A stretch of 64,000 nt of DNA from Roseimicrobium gellanilyticum (GCF_003315205.1 NZ_QNRR01000009.1:1-64000); one strand, 5' to 3'; counted from the first letter of the stretch, positions 44,817 through 53,779 are shown. Translations and numbers: made by a program. The notes: generated by a model not told the origin, from the sequence alone.

Positions 44817-44983
44817 GGGGCCGACCTTCTGCTAGAAGAAGACCAGAGGCGCTTCAACGGAAAAGGAATCTATTGCGGTGGCATCATGCCCGGAAATGGA
44901 GGTATGAGCAGTGTACACCCGGGTACGAGTGTGGGCTACCATCCCGGATGCGGAACTCGCGTTCCACACTCCTCTTCGTTGAT

Positions 44984-45080
44984 CGCCCTGAAGGGGCGGA
45001 GGAACCCAGCCCAGGGTTAAGGAGCCTTGGCGACTGACACCCTGGGTGGTGACGAAAAATGGATGCCACCCTGAAAGGGT
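44984..45080. repeat. Two related hairpin repeats in the 349-base gap before the lipoprotein
   Basis: CGCCCTGAAGGGGCG (44984-44998) and CCACCCTGAAAGGGTGG (45064-45080) share a CCCTGAARGGG core. Stem changes are paired, and each is followed by GGAGG. The stretch 44817-45165 otherwise shows no gene. Confidence 0.5.
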
Positions 45081-45165
45081 GGAGGAGAGTGTGCCACTCG
45101 CTGGAAATGCAGGCCGACACACCCTCCACCCCATGGTATGCTGGTGCGCACTGCTCGCGGTCCAA

Positions 45166-45537
45166 ATGCCTCTGCGAATCTCAACCACGATTCTTTTGCT
45201 CGTGCTCTTCACGGGCTGTTCACGCAGGTCGGTGTTTTGGGAAGACGGAGCGTATCGAGTGTATTCACGGCCCTCCTCTGACGAGGTTATCATGGGCTAT
45301 CACATGGGAGGCGGTGCCGTGCTCGGGCTCAGCGACCCGACTGTGACCGCAGCAGGATCGGATGCCCGCTTTGTCACGTTCAAATGCGAGTCCAACACAG
45401 GTCCGGTTCGCTTCTATTACATCGAAAAAAAGCCGGGTGAAGAGGGCGAAGTATCAGGGCCGTTTTCAGCGGATGAGTATGCCCAGGTAGAGAATGCAAA
45501 AATGCTTCCTCCCCACAGCTGGACGGCGAGGCCGTAA
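45166..45537 (+). CDS. Small lipoprotein
   Basis: A 123-residue protein with a lipoprotein leader: MPLRISTTILLLVLFTGCSR, Cys18. The mature part is short and strand-rich (SVFWEDGAYRVYSRP, ARFVTFKCESNTGPVRFYYI), with an acidic C terminus. No family was recognised. The start at 45166 gives the leader; an earlier in-frame start at 45046 lies in hairpin-repeat DNA. Confidence 0.6.
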   Translation: MPLRISTTILLLVLFTGCSRRSVFWEDGAYRVYSRPSSDEVIMGYHMGGGAVLGLSDPTVTAAGSDARFVTFKCESNTGPVRFYYIEKKPGEEGEVSGPFSADEYAQVENAKMLPPHSWTARP

Positions 45538-45580
45538 GACTCGCCGTGCTATCTTTCGATTTGCTCCGTGAAGTGGAGTA

Positions 45581-45912
45581 GCCTCCCTTGAGGGGCCGCG
45601 ACACCGCTTCGAGCGGAGCAAAGCTGAGTGCAAGATAACGCACCGTTGCTGCAGGCCATTTGGAATGCTGGATCCCGCATGCGGGACAGCTTTTGGGAGC
45701 AGAGCTTGCTCTGCGTGAAGCCATGCACGGGCCTGCCACTTCTTGGGAACGTTGAGCCAGGGGTAGCTTCACGGCAGCAAGCTGCCTGCGGAAAGCTGTC
45801 CCGCATGCGGGATCCAGCACTCCAAATCAGACCACGCCAGCTTCTTTCACATGGAAGGTGGCGAAGAGTTCCACCGCTCCGTTCAAAGCGGTGTCGCGGC
45901 CTCAAGGGAGGC
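45581..45912. repeat. Outer inverted pair (CCTCCCTTGAGG type) of a nested element
   Basis: Arms at 45581-45619 and 45876-45912 are near-complementary, with small differences between TTCGAGCGGAGC and GCTCCGTTCAAAG. GGAGTAG precedes the left arm. Another inverted pair lies inside (45661-45824), so one element seems inserted in another. Together they fill the gap 45538-45998, which holds no gene. Confidence 0.7.
45661..45824. repeat. Inner inverted pair with CCCGCATGCGGG hairpins
   Basis: The arms 45661-45693 and 45792-45824 (33 bases) differ at one position. From outside each reads TGGA(A/G)TGCTGGAT and forms the hairpin CCCGCATGCGGG. The right arm starts with GGAG. No reading frame lies inside. 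Confidence 0.8.
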
Positions 45913-45998
45913 CTGTGCCACCGCACTCCACGACGCAAAGCGAGATGGCACGCCTTTGAGGCACGACAGGCTTTACCAATAGGATGACCTGATACACC

Positions 45999-47600
45999 CT
46001 AATACCTCCGCAACACCGTATCCTGTGGTGGCTTGGTGGCATCCACATTGGGATAGTCCAAAGTATAGTGCAGCCCGCGGCTTTCATGGCGGCGCACGGC
46101 GCAGTCCACAATCAAGGAAGCGCACTCCACGAGGTTGCGCAGCTCCAGCACTTCCGCCGTGACGCGGTAGTGCCAGTAGAACTCCTGCACTTCTCGTTTC
46201 AGATTCCGCAGACGAGCGGCAGCACGCTGCAGGCGCTTCGAGGTGCGCACGATGCTGACGTAGTCCCACATGAGGCGGCGGATTTCATCCCAGTTATGGT
46301 AGATGACCACGAGTTCATCGATGCTCTGGGCATCGCCGCTCTGCCACGCTGGAATCTCATACTCCTGCAACTCCTCACGCCCCATGGGCAGCTTGTGCAG
46401 GAGGAAATCCACGGCGCGATGACCGAGCACGAAACACTCCAGCAGCGAGTTGCTCGCCAGGCGATTCGCCCCATGCAGACCGGTGCAGCCCACTTCACCC
46501 ACGGCGCAGAGGCCGCGCAGGCTGGTGGCGCCATTCACATCCGTGCGCACACCACCGCACTGGTAGTGCGCGGCAGGCACCACGGGGATGGGTTCCTTGG
46601 TGATGTCGATGCCCACATCCAGGCACGCTTTGTGGATGTTCGGAAAATGCGCGATGATGAAGTCCGCTGGCTTGCTGGTGATGTCCAGGTACACGCAGGG
46701 ACCGCCGGTGCGCTTGATCTCATGGTCAATCGCGCGCGCCACAATGTCGCGAGGCGCGAGTGACCCGCGTGGATCATAGCGGTGCATGAATTCCTTTCCA
46801 TCCTTCCCTACGAGCACCGCGCCCTCACCACGCATGGCCTCGGTGATGAGGAACGAGCGCTTCTGTGGATGGTACAGGCACGTGGGGTGGAACTGGATGA
46901 ACTCCATGTTCGCCACCTGTGCACCCGCGCGCCAGGCAATGGCCACGCCGTCACCGGTGGCCACGCGAGGATTGGTGGTGTATTGATACACCCTCCCACA
47001 CCCTCCGGTGGCCAGGATGATGCGGTCGCTGCGCATGGCCACCACGTCGCCGCTGGTTTCATTCAGCACGTAGACACCAATGACGCGGTCCTCCGAGACA
47101 AAGCCGAGCTTCGCCGTGGTGATGAGGTCGATGGCATAGTGATTCTCCAGCAGCGTGATGTTCGGCTCCGCTTTCGCGGCAGCCACGAGCTTGTCCGAGA
47201 TTTCCTTTCCGGTGGCATCGTGATGATGCAGCACACGGCGGCGCGTGTGGCCACCCTCACGGGTCAGGTCAAACTCCAGCGTGCCATTCACTTCGCGCCG
47301 GTCGAACTGCACACCGAGCGCGATGAGCTCCGCCATGCGCGCCGGTCCTTCGCTCGCGATGGTGCGCACGACATCTTCTTTGCACAGGCCCGCGCCGGCG
47401 ATGAGCGTGTCCTGCACATGCTGGTCGATGGAGTCCTCCTCGCTCTGCACACAGGCCACGCCACCCTGAGCCCAGGCGGAATTGGAATCCTCCGCGCTCT
47501 TTTTGGTGACCACGGCGACCTTGCCGTGTTTGGCGGCCCTCAACGCCGCAGTGAGCCCGGCAGCCCCGCTGCCCACGACAATGAAGTCGTATTCGTGCAT
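45999..47600 (-). CDS. nadB: L-aspartate oxidase
   Basis: A 533-residue FAD enzyme that oxidises L-aspartate to iminoaspartate in NAD synthesis. FAD-binding motif DFIVVGSGAAGLTAALRAA lies at the N terminus, followed by NSAWAQGGVACV, HHHDATGKEI, ILATGGCGRVY, EFIQFHPTCLYH, HYQCGGVRTDVNGATSLRGL and GANRLASNSLLECFVLG. The C-terminal helical domain is complete. No nadA or nadC is adjacent. The start at 47600 matches the family N terminus; upstream in-frame codons lie in repeat DNA. Confidence 0.95.
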   Translation of the reverse strand: MHEYDFIVVGSGAAGLTAALRAAKHGKVAVVTKKSAEDSNSAWAQGGVACVQSEEDSIDQHVQDTLIAGAGLCKEDVVRTIASEGPARMAELIALGVQFDRREVNGTLEFDLTREGGHTRRRVLHHHDATGKEISDKLVAAAKAEPNITLLENHYAIDLITTAKLGFVSEDRVIGVYVLNETSGDVVAMRSDRIILATGGCGRVYQYTTNPRVATGDGVAIAWRAGAQVANMEFIQFHPTCLYHPQKRSFLITEAMRGEGAVLVGKDGKEFMHRYDPRGSLAPRDIVARAIDHEIKRTGGPCVYLDITSKPADFIIAHFPNIHKACLDVGIDITKEPIPVVPAAHYQCGGVRTDVNGATSLRGLCAVGEVGCTGLHGANRLASNSLLECFVLGHRAVDFLLHKLPMGREELQEYEIPAWQSGDAQSIDELVVIYHNWDEIRRLMWDYVSIVRTSKRLQRAAARLRNLKREVQEFYWHYRVTAEVLELRNLVECASLIVDCAVRRHESRGLHYTLDYPNVDATKPPQDTVLRRY

Positions 47601-47720
47601 CCAACGATTTCGTTGCGGACTTGCATAGATGCAAGTGGTGGGGTGGAAAAGGTGAGGGGCGACGCGTTTAGAAAACAGCGCTAGGGAAAAGAAGGAATCA
47701 CGCGCGCGGCAACCTGCAAG

Positions 47721-47794
47721 CGGGGGACAGGAATGTCCCCGTTCCTTGGAGAGTGGCGCGCACCATCTCAAGGAGTGGGGGCATTCCTGCTCCC
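47721..47794. repeat. Paired inverted REP-like element upstream of nadB
   Basis: The left arm (47721-47752) forms the hairpin GGGGACAGGAATGTCCCC, the right arm (47763-47794) GGGGGCATTCCTGCTCCC with AAGGAG before it. Differences between the arms mostly keep base pairing. It lies in the 363-base gap 47601-47963. Confidence 0.65.
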
Positions 47795-47844
47795 ATTCCG
47801 CGTGGTGTGCCGCGAGAGCCTGAGTTTCCAGGCTGCTGCCTCTG

Positions 47845-48550
47845 CGCTCCCGGAGGGAGCACGGCTGGTAGCCGGTCGGTGGAGGGAGTCTTGGCGACCG
47901 CAACCACCGGATCCGACGCACAAAATCCGGTAGCGTCCCGGAGGGCACGCAGGAAATTGCTCCATGTCCTCGACGCATCTTTCCCTCCATTTTCACATCG
48001 TCTTCTCCACCAAGGACCGTCATCCATGGTTCGCCCCCAGCGTTCGTCCCCGCCTACATGACTTCCTTGGAGGGATCATCCGTGCGGAAAAAGGTCACCC
48101 GCATGCAGTTGGTGGAACGGGTGATCATGTCCATGTGCTTATGGGGCTGGATGCCACCCACAGCCTTGCCAAAGTCATGCAGCGCCTGAAGAGTGTCTCC
48201 TCAAGCTGGATTCACCGCGAACTACAGCTCGCAGGCTTTGCATGGCAAGAAGGGTATGGAGGGTTCACCGTAAGCGCCACCAATCTTCGTCGCGTACGGA
48301 ACTACGTGCTCAACCAGGAAGAGCACCACCGCACGAAAACGTTCCAACAAGAATATGTACAACTCCTGAAGCGCGGTCTGGTGACCTATGATGAGAAGTA
48401 TCTCTGGTAATTGGACGTGGAAGAAGATGGCACATCACATCCGGCGTGCCCTCCGGGACGCTACAAAACTCTACGCGCGGGATCCGGTGGTTGCAGTCGC
48501 TCAGGCTCCCTCCACCAACCGGCTACCAGCCGTGCTCCCTCCGGGAGCGA
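47845..48550. mobile_element. RAYT element: transposase gene inside 106-base inverted repeats
   Basis: The inverted units 47845-47950 and 48445-48550 are each 106 bases and differ at roughly one position in eight. Both outer ends form the hairpin GCTCCCGGAGGGAGC; both inner ends carry GTAGCGTCCCGGAGGGCACG, a GTAG tetranucleotide followed by a hairpin. The Y1 transposase gene lies between them, 13 and 34 bases from the units. A transposase-less relative lies at 33026-33286. Confidence 0.82.
47964..48410 (+). CDS. REP-associated tyrosine transposase (Y1/HUH, IS200-like)
   Basis: A 148-residue single-strand HUH transposase. The HUH metal site is His55-Val-His57 in GDHVHVLMG; the nucleophile is Tyr114 in RRVRNYVLNQEEHH. 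HFHIVFSTKDRHPWF at the N terminus and WQEGYGGFTVS are family blocks. The size suits RAYTs and IS200. Long inverted repeats with hairpins and GTAG tetranucleotides on both sides point to a RAYT, because true IS200 lacks such flanks. All catalytic residues are present, so it may be active. Confidence 0.88.
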   Translation: MSSTHLSLHFHIVFSTKDRHPWFAPSVRPRLHDFLGGIIRAEKGHPHAVGGTGDHVHVLMGLDATHSLAKVMQRLKSVSSSWIHRELQLAGFAWQEGYGGFTVSATNLRRVRNYVLNQEEHHRTKTFQQEYVQLLKRGLVTYDEKYLW

Positions 48551-48572
48551 AGCCCTTCCTCACGTCATCCCA

Positions 48573-48604
48573 CAAAGAACGGGGACATTCCTATCCCCGT
48601 TCAC
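48573..48604. repeat. Single REP-like hairpin downstream of leuC
   Basis: GAACGGGGACATTCCTATCC and the following CCGTTC form an imperfect hairpin related to those at 24788 and 47721. It lies 14 bases past the leuC stop and could serve as a transcript end structure. Confidence 0.55.
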
Positions 48605-48617
48605 ATCAACGATAATC

Positions 48618-50030
48618 TTACGCCAGCTCAAACACCTCACGCGCATCCGCCACTTCACCAGTCACGGCAGCGGCAGCCACCATGACAGGAGACATGAGAA
48701 TGGTGCGGCCGGTGGGGCTGCCCTGCCGTCCCTTGAAGTTGCGATTGCTGGAGCTGGCGCAGAGCTGGTCGCCCACGAGCTTGTCCGGATTCATCGCAAG
48801 GCACATGGAGCAGCCTGCGCCGCGCCATTCGAAGCCGGCGTCGATGAAGACCTGATTGAGTCCTTCCTTCTCCGCCATCACGGCGACAATCTGGGACCCT
48901 GGAACAGCGATGGCCTTCACATGGCTGGCCACCTTCTTGCCCTTCAGGAACTTCGCCACTTCGCGGAAGTCGCTCAGGCGCCCATTCGTGCAGGAGCCGA
49001 CGAAGGCCACATCAATCTTGGTGCCCTTGATGGGTGCGCCGCCTTCGAGCTTCATGTACTCCAGCGCTTCCTGGATGCTCACACGCTGCTCATCCGTCGC
49101 GGCGCTGTCCACGGTCGGCACGGCTTCCGTCACGGAGATGGCCTGGTCAGGGCTCACGCCCCAAGTCACGGTCGGAGGCACGTCCTCGGCCTTGATGTTC
49201 ACCACGTCGTCATACTGCGCGTCGCGGTCGGAGGCGATGGCGGTCCAGTGCTGCACGGCGGCATCCCATTCCGCACCCTTCGGCGCATAAGGACGACCCT
49301 TGAGGTAATCAAAAGTCTTCTGGTCGGGATTCACATAACCACAACGAGCACCGCCTTCGATGCTCATGTTGCACACGGTCATGCGCTCTTCCATCGTGAA
49401 GCCGTCGAAGACACTGCCGCCGTATTCATAGGCGAAGCCCTTGCCACCACCAGCGCCCAGCAGGCGGATGATGTGCAGGATGACGTCCTTCGCATACACG
49501 CCGGGGCGCAGGGCGCCGTCCACATTGATGCGGCGGACCTTCATGGGGCTCAGCGCCATGGTCTGGGTGGCGAGCACGTCGCGCACCTGGGTGGTGCCGA
49601 TGCCGAAAGCAATCGCGCCAAAAGCACCGTGCGTGGCCGTGTGGGAGTCACCGCAGGCGATGGTCGTGCCGGGCTGGGTGATGCCCTGCTCGGGTCCCAC
49701 CACGTGCACGATGCCCTGCTTGCCGGTGCTCAAGTCGAAATAGGTCACGCCGAACTCCTCCGCATTGCGGCGCAGTTCCTTGATCATCTCCGCGGCGAGC
49801 GGGTCGGCGAAAGGCTCGGTCTGCACATCCGTGGGCACGATGTGGTCCACCGTGGCGAAGGTGCGGCTCGGATAGGCTACCTTCAGACCCAGGTCACGCA
49901 GCATGCCGAACGCCTGGGGGCTGGTCACTTCGTGAATCAAATGGGTATCAATCAAAAGCTGAGTCTGCCCATTGGAAAGGGTGGCGACGGAGTGCGATTC
50001 CCAGACTTTAGCGAAGAGTGTCTTGCCCAT
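48618..50030 (-). CDS. leuC: 3-isopropylmalate dehydratase large subunit
   Basis: A 470-residue aconitase-family enzyme for leucine synthesis, isomerising 2- to 3-isopropylmalate with the LeuD subunit. The [4Fe-4S] cysteines are in [13 protein letters not shown] and [15 protein letters not shown]. Other blocks: [35 protein letters not shown] and [15 protein letters not shown]. Full length, start matching the family. LeuD is normally adjacent downstream; here the next thing downstream is the RAYT element, so leuD lies elsewhere. Confidence 0.96.
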   Translation of the reverse strand: MGKTLFAKVWESHSVATLSNGQTQLLIDTHLIHEVTSPQAFGMLRDLGLKVAYPSRTFATVDHIVPTDVQTEPFADPLAAEMIKELRRNAEEFGVTYFDLSTGKQGIVHVVGPEQGITQPGTTIACGDSHTATHGAFGAIAFGIGTTQVRDVLATQTMALSPMKVRRINVDGALRPGVYAKDVILHIIRLLGAGGGKGFAYEYGGSVFDGFTMEERMTVCNMSIEGGARCGYVNPDQKTFDYLKGRPYAPKGAEWDAAVQHWTAIASDRDAQYDDVVNIKAEDVPPTVTWGVSPDQAISVTEAVPTVDSAATDEQRVSIQEALEYMKLEGGAPIKGTKIDVAFVGSCTNGRLSDFREVAKFLKGKKVASHVKAIAVPGSQIVAVMAEKEGLNQVFIDAGFEWRGAGCSMCLAMNPDKLVGDQLCASSSNRNFKGRQGSPTGRTILMSPVMVAAAAVTGEVADAREVFELA

Positions 50031-50181
50031 GTTGCGTGTTACTTACGAGTGAGTCCGCCATCCGGACGGGGCGGGGGGAATGAGTCTAACATGGTTCTGC
50101 AAGGGCGCAACGACGGGAGAGGGAATGGAATGAGGGAAGGGTGGAATTTTGGAACGTTGGGGAGGGGGAACGGACGCCCAT

Positions 50182-50300
50182 CCAAGGAGCGGCGGCTTTA
50201 GCCGCCGATGGGGTCAAAGGAACCGATGAGTCGCCCTTCCAATCGGAAGCACGCCAACGGCCTGTCACGCAAAACGGCGGCTAAAGCCGCCGCTCCTTGG
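50182..50300. repeat. Paired inverted REP-like element, 26-base perfect arms (119 bp)
   Basis: Arms 50182-50207 and 50275-50300 are perfectly complementary. Each starts from outside with CCAAGGAGC and forms the hairpin GGCGGCTTTAGCCGCC. It lies in the 378-base gap 50031-50408. Confidence 0.88.
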
Positions 50301-50357
50301 GGGGCGCAAGCACCGGCACAATTGACTCACTGCCAAGGCACAATGCGGCACACCTTG

Positions 50358-50390
50358 CCCAAGGAGCAGGGCATTGCTGCCCCCTCCTTG
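50358..50390. repeat. Single REP-like hairpin beside the oxidoreductase gene
   Basis: CCAAGGAGCAGGGCATTGCT followed by GCCCCC forms a hairpin with the same CCAAGGAG head as the element at 50182. It lies 19 bases beyond the stop of the oxidoreductase gene. Confidence 0.6.
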
Positions 50391-50408
50391 AGCTTTGCAT
50401 GGAGAGCG

Positions 50409-51842
50409 CTACGCCAACTTGTAGCAGTCCGCCCACTCCTTCCGCGGAGCCGGGCCTGCCAGCAGGGCATTCGCGGCATCGTTGCCGGTGAAGCGCTTGG
50501 TCTTCGGGTCGAAGGTCAGCTCGACGTTGAGATACTCGGAGATCATGCCGAGGTTCAGCACCTGGGTCAGCTCGCCCGAGATGCTGAAAGCAGACTCGGT
50601 GGTGCCGTTCCCCATGCACGCCTGCACGAAGCTGTCGAAATGGTTGAGCTTCGGCGGGTGCAGCGCCAGGGCATCACGGAACTCCAGCATCTTCGTGCGG
50701 GGATACACCAGGGAGTGGTTGTCATGGGAGCCACGCTGCACCACGTAGTCGCCCTGCTTCCGATAGAGCAGCGAGCCATTCTTGAGAGGCTTCGGAGTGA
50801 CAATTTTGCCGTCCTTGTCCGGGTCGCCGTACTTCTCCGCGATTTCGATGGGGAAGTCTCCCGCCTTCCAGTCCAACTCCACAGCGGGGAGCTTGGCGCC
50901 GCGCTCCGGGAATTCGAATCGAATGTTGGAGCTCAGCGGGAAACTCACCTGATTGTAGTCCGCCAGTGCCACAGGGGTGATGCGGGTGGGCAGGCCGAGC
51001 TTGAGATGATGGTGGGCAAAATCGATGATGTGCGCGCCCCAGTCGCCGAACATGCCGCCGCCGTAGAGGTGGAAGCCACGCCAGTTGAAGGGGTGATACA
51101 TCTTGCTGAAGGGCTTCACCTCACAGGGTCCGCACCACAGGTCCCAGTTCTTCAGGGAGTCCGGCTTCGTCTCTTCAGCCGGGAAACCCTTGATGCGCTG
51201 GGCGGCATCCATGAACCAGAGTGAAGGCGACTTCCACGCTTTGATTTTCACAATGTCATCCACGATGCCCGCCGCGAGCATCTGCTTGAACTGCTCGGCA
51301 CCCGCAGACGTGTGGCCCTGGTTGCCCATCTGGGTGACCACTTTGTACTTCTTCTCCGCGCGCATGAGGATCTCCGCCTCTTCGAAGCTGTGCGTGAGCG
51401 GCTTCTCCACATACACATGCTTGCCCAGGGCCATCGCCGAAATCGCGGCGGTGAAGTGCGTGTGGTCCGGCGTGACGACGCTCACGGCATCGATGTCCTT
51501 GCCCATCTCATCGAGCATCACGCGGAAGTCTTCGTACCGCTTCACGTCGGGGAAGGCTTTCAGGTTTTTCTCAATATTCCCGGCGGTTGCGAAGTCCACG
51601 TCCGCGAATGCAATCGGCTTTGCCGTGCCGGCAGCAGACAGCCCGGGGATGACACTCTGAGCCCGCCCCCCCACGCCAATGCATCCCAGATTGAGCCTCC
51701 GGCTGGGCGGGAGCTGCGGATTGTCCGCCGCGCGGGCGCTGGTGAGGTAGGCAGGCAGAAACGTGAAGCCGAACCCTGCAGAGAGCGATTGTTTGACGAA
51801 GCGGCGGCGGGACGGTTGGGCAGAGGGGTCGGTAGGTTTCAT
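50409..51842 (-). CDS. Tat-exported Gfo/Idh/MocA family oxidoreductase
   Basis: A 477-residue protein with a Tat leader (PSRRRFVKQSLSAGFGFTFL, cleavage near ARA). The Rossmann part has LGCIGVGGRAQSVIPG, VTPDHTHF and VYVEKPLTH with the conserved EKP. GGMFGDWGAHIIDFAHHHL belongs to the C-terminal domain. It is about 30 residues longer than the oxidoreductase at 11903, and the two are only distantly alike. The substrate is unknown; Tat export suggests the cofactor is bound before secretion. Confidence 0.88.
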   Translation of the reverse strand: MKPTDPSAQPSRRRFVKQSLSAGFGFTFLPAYLTSARAADNPQLPPSRRLNLGCIGVGGRAQSVIPGLSAAGTAKPIAFADVDFATAGNIEKNLKAFPDVKRYEDFRVMLDEMGKDIDAVSVVTPDHTHFTAAISAMALGKHVYVEKPLTHSFEEAEILMRAEKKYKVVTQMGNQGHTSAGAEQFKQMLAAGIVDDIVKIKAWKSPSLWFMDAAQRIKGFPAEETKPDSLKNWDLWCGPCEVKPFSKMYHPFNWRGFHLYGGGMFGDWGAHIIDFAHHHLKLGLPTRITPVALADYNQVSFPLSSNIRFEFPERGAKLPAVELDWKAGDFPIEIAEKYGDPDKDGKIVTPKPLKNGSLLYRKQGDYVVQRGSHDNHSLVYPRTKMLEFRDALALHPPKLNHFDSFVQACMGNGTTESAFSISGELTQVLNLGMISEYLNVELTFDPKTKRFTGNDAANALLAGPAPRKEWADCYKLA

Positions 51843-52084
51843 GATGGTTCAGGAGCGGACGGCCCCACAGGGCGAAGTCGTTGGAACTAATCGCGCCTCA
51901 AACATCAGTTCTTGCCAGGGAAGGCGTGCCAGAAAGTTCTGAAAGCCGACGGGAAGGTCCGGCGCGTACTGGACATGAACACGCTCCGGCGAGCACCCCC
52001 ACGGCAAGACGCGCCCCTTTCACCCTCGCGCCATGCCCCTCTGAATCATTGCACGTATCGCACCTCACTTCATCCAACCCCACC

Positions 52085-53155
52085 ATGAGCACTCCCTACC
52101 AAGCCAAAGCCTACTCCGCCTCCAGCAAGACCTCACCGCTGGTCGCCAGCTCCATCCCGCGCCGCCAGCCCACGGACCGCGATGTGCGCATTGAAATCCT
52201 GTACTGCGGCGTCTGCCACTCCGACCTGCACTATGCCCGCGATGAATGGCATGACACCATGCCCACCGTCTATCCCTGCGTGCCGGGTCATGAGATTGTC
52301 GGACGCGTGGTGTCCGTGGGCTCCGCCGTCACCAAGTACAAGGCAGGCGACACCGTCGGTGTGGGGTGTCTTGTGGACTCCGACCACACGTGTCCGAACT
52401 GCCAGGATGGCCTGGAGCAATACTGCCCCAACATGGTCCTCACCTACGGCTCGCCGGACTCCCACGGCACGGCGCCGGTGACCTATGGCGGCTACTCCGA
52501 CAGCATCGTGGTGGACGAGCACTTCGTGGTACGCATCCCAGAGAACCTGGACCTCGCGGCCGCAGCGCCCCTGCTCTGCGCCGGCATCACCACCTACTCG
52601 CCGCTGCGCCATTGGAAGGTGGGCAAGGGCAAGAAGGTCGGCATTGTAGGCCTCGGTGGTCTCGGCCACATGGGCGTGAAATTCGCCCACGCCTTCGGCG
52701 CGCACACCGTGCTCTTCACCACCTCTCCGGGCAAGACGGAGGACGCGAAGCGCCTCGGCGCGGATGAGGTCGTCATCTCGAAGAATCCCGATGAGATGAG
52801 CAAACACGCAGGCAGCTTCGACTTCATCCTCGATTGCGTTGCGGCACAGCACGATATCAATGCCTACATCCAGCTGCTCAAGCGCGATGGCAACATCACC
52901 ATGGTCGGCGCCCCGGAAAAGCCGCTGCCGGTCGGCGTCTTCGGCCTCATCTTTGGCCGTCGCAGCTTCTCAGGCTCCGCCATCGGCGGCCTCGCGGAGA
53001 CACAGGAGATGCTCGACTTCTGCGGCGAGCACAACATCACCTCCGATGTCGAGGTCATCCCGATTCAGAAGATCAACGAAGCCTATGACCGCATGACGAA
53101 GAGCGATGTGAAGTACCGCTTCACGATCGACATGGCGTCGCTGAAGGGCGAATAA
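52085..53155 (+). CDS. NAD(P)-dependent zinc alcohol dehydrogenase (YahK/CAD-like)
   Basis: A 356-residue medium-chain dehydrogenase close to YahK/cinnamyl-alcohol dehydrogenase-type aldehyde reductases. Catalytic Cys in YCGVCHSDLHYARDEW, His in GHEIVGRVV; NADP loop GIVGLGGLGHMGVKFA. Late FGRRSFSGSAIGGLAETQEM is typical of the subgroup. In the structural zinc lobe, DSDHTCPNCQDGLEQYC, the first cysteine is Asp. It likely reduces aldehydes. The start at 52085 matches the family N terminus (MSTPYQAKAY). It is divergent from the oxidoreductase gene. Confidence 0.93.
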   Translation: MSTPYQAKAYSASSKTSPLVASSIPRRQPTDRDVRIEILYCGVCHSDLHYARDEWHDTMPTVYPCVPGHEIVGRVVSVGSAVTKYKAGDTVGVGCLVDSDHTCPNCQDGLEQYCPNMVLTYGSPDSHGTAPVTYGGYSDSIVVDEHFVVRIPENLDLAAAAPLLCAGITTYSPLRHWKVGKGKKVGIVGLGGLGHMGVKFAHAFGAHTVLFTTSPGKTEDAKRLGADEVVISKNPDEMSKHAGSFDFILDCVAAQHDINAYIQLLKRDGNITMVGAPEKPLPVGVFGLIFGRRSFSGSAIGGLAETQEMLDFCGEHNITSDVEVIPIQKINEAYDRMTKSDVKYRFTIDMASLKGE

Positions 53156-53301
53156 GCCAGCAGGTAGATTCAGCACGCTCTGCCCGCGCAACCAGCAATG
53201 CTCCGCGGGCAGAGTCTCTTCACCTGGAGTGCATTCAGAAATGAACGTCTCGTGACGTGAGAAACCCTGGGACGCACCTTGGGGCTCTGCGGTGCACCAC
53301 C

Positions 53302-53512
53302 TTGCGCGAAGCGCTTTGGAGTGCGGTGAGAATCACCGCTTTGGGAGGCAGGTTGCGAGGGGAACAGGCATTGTGATACAATATAATACACCAAAGCCCC
53401 TGATGGAGCAAGGGGAGGTGCGGAGCCGTGCCAGGAGCTGGCAATCTATCTCCGGCCCCAAGCTCCCCACCAAAGCGGTGATTCTCACCGCACTCCAAAG
53501 CGCTTCGCGCAA
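53302..53512. repeat. Paired inverted REP-like element with 43-base perfect arms (211 bp)
   Basis: Arms 53302-53344 and 53470-53512 are perfectly complementary over 43 bases. Each contains TTTGGAGT followed by the hairpin GCGGTGAGAATCACCGC, again a GGAG head before a hairpin. It is the longest perfect inverted pair in the window. It lies in the 624-base gap 53156-53779. Confidence 0.9.
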
Positions 53513-53779
53513 CGTAGCTGCGCGTGACCGACATTCCCTCTCTCTTCGAGTCACTCATGTCACGAGACGTTTCAGGAGCATCCCTCACTCTCCGAAGTTC
53601 CTCTGCGTCTCCGTGTTTGATTCGTCCTTCGTCCTCACCCTTCGGGCTGCTTCGCAGTCGTCTCGCTTCGCTCGGCGCTGTGTTGAACCCACTGCACCAC
53701 ACCACACCCACTCCCTCCAATCACAACCCCTCCGCCTCTCACCTCTCAACACTCAACCTTCACCTCTCAACTTCCCCTT
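53513..53779. other. Pyrimidine-rich intergenic stretch
   Basis: The remainder of the gap before the tannase-family gene is C/T-rich on the plus strand with short repeated CTCAAC and CACCTCTCAAC phrases. No gene, terminator or hairpin was recognised. Confidence 0.5.

Noticed and set aside
46782-47684. Open frame of 300 codons opposite nadB
   Set aside because: nadB has all its conserved blocks; the opposite frame has none.
47964-48410. Ordinary IS200 insertion sequence
   Set aside because: IS200 has only short end hairpins, while this gene has 106-base inverted flanks with GTAG hairpins and a transposase-less relative, fitting a RAYT better.
48411-50201. Open frame of 596 codons opposite leuC
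   Set aside because: It starts inside the RAYT flank and is antisense to leuC; the sequence is low in complexity and has no domain.
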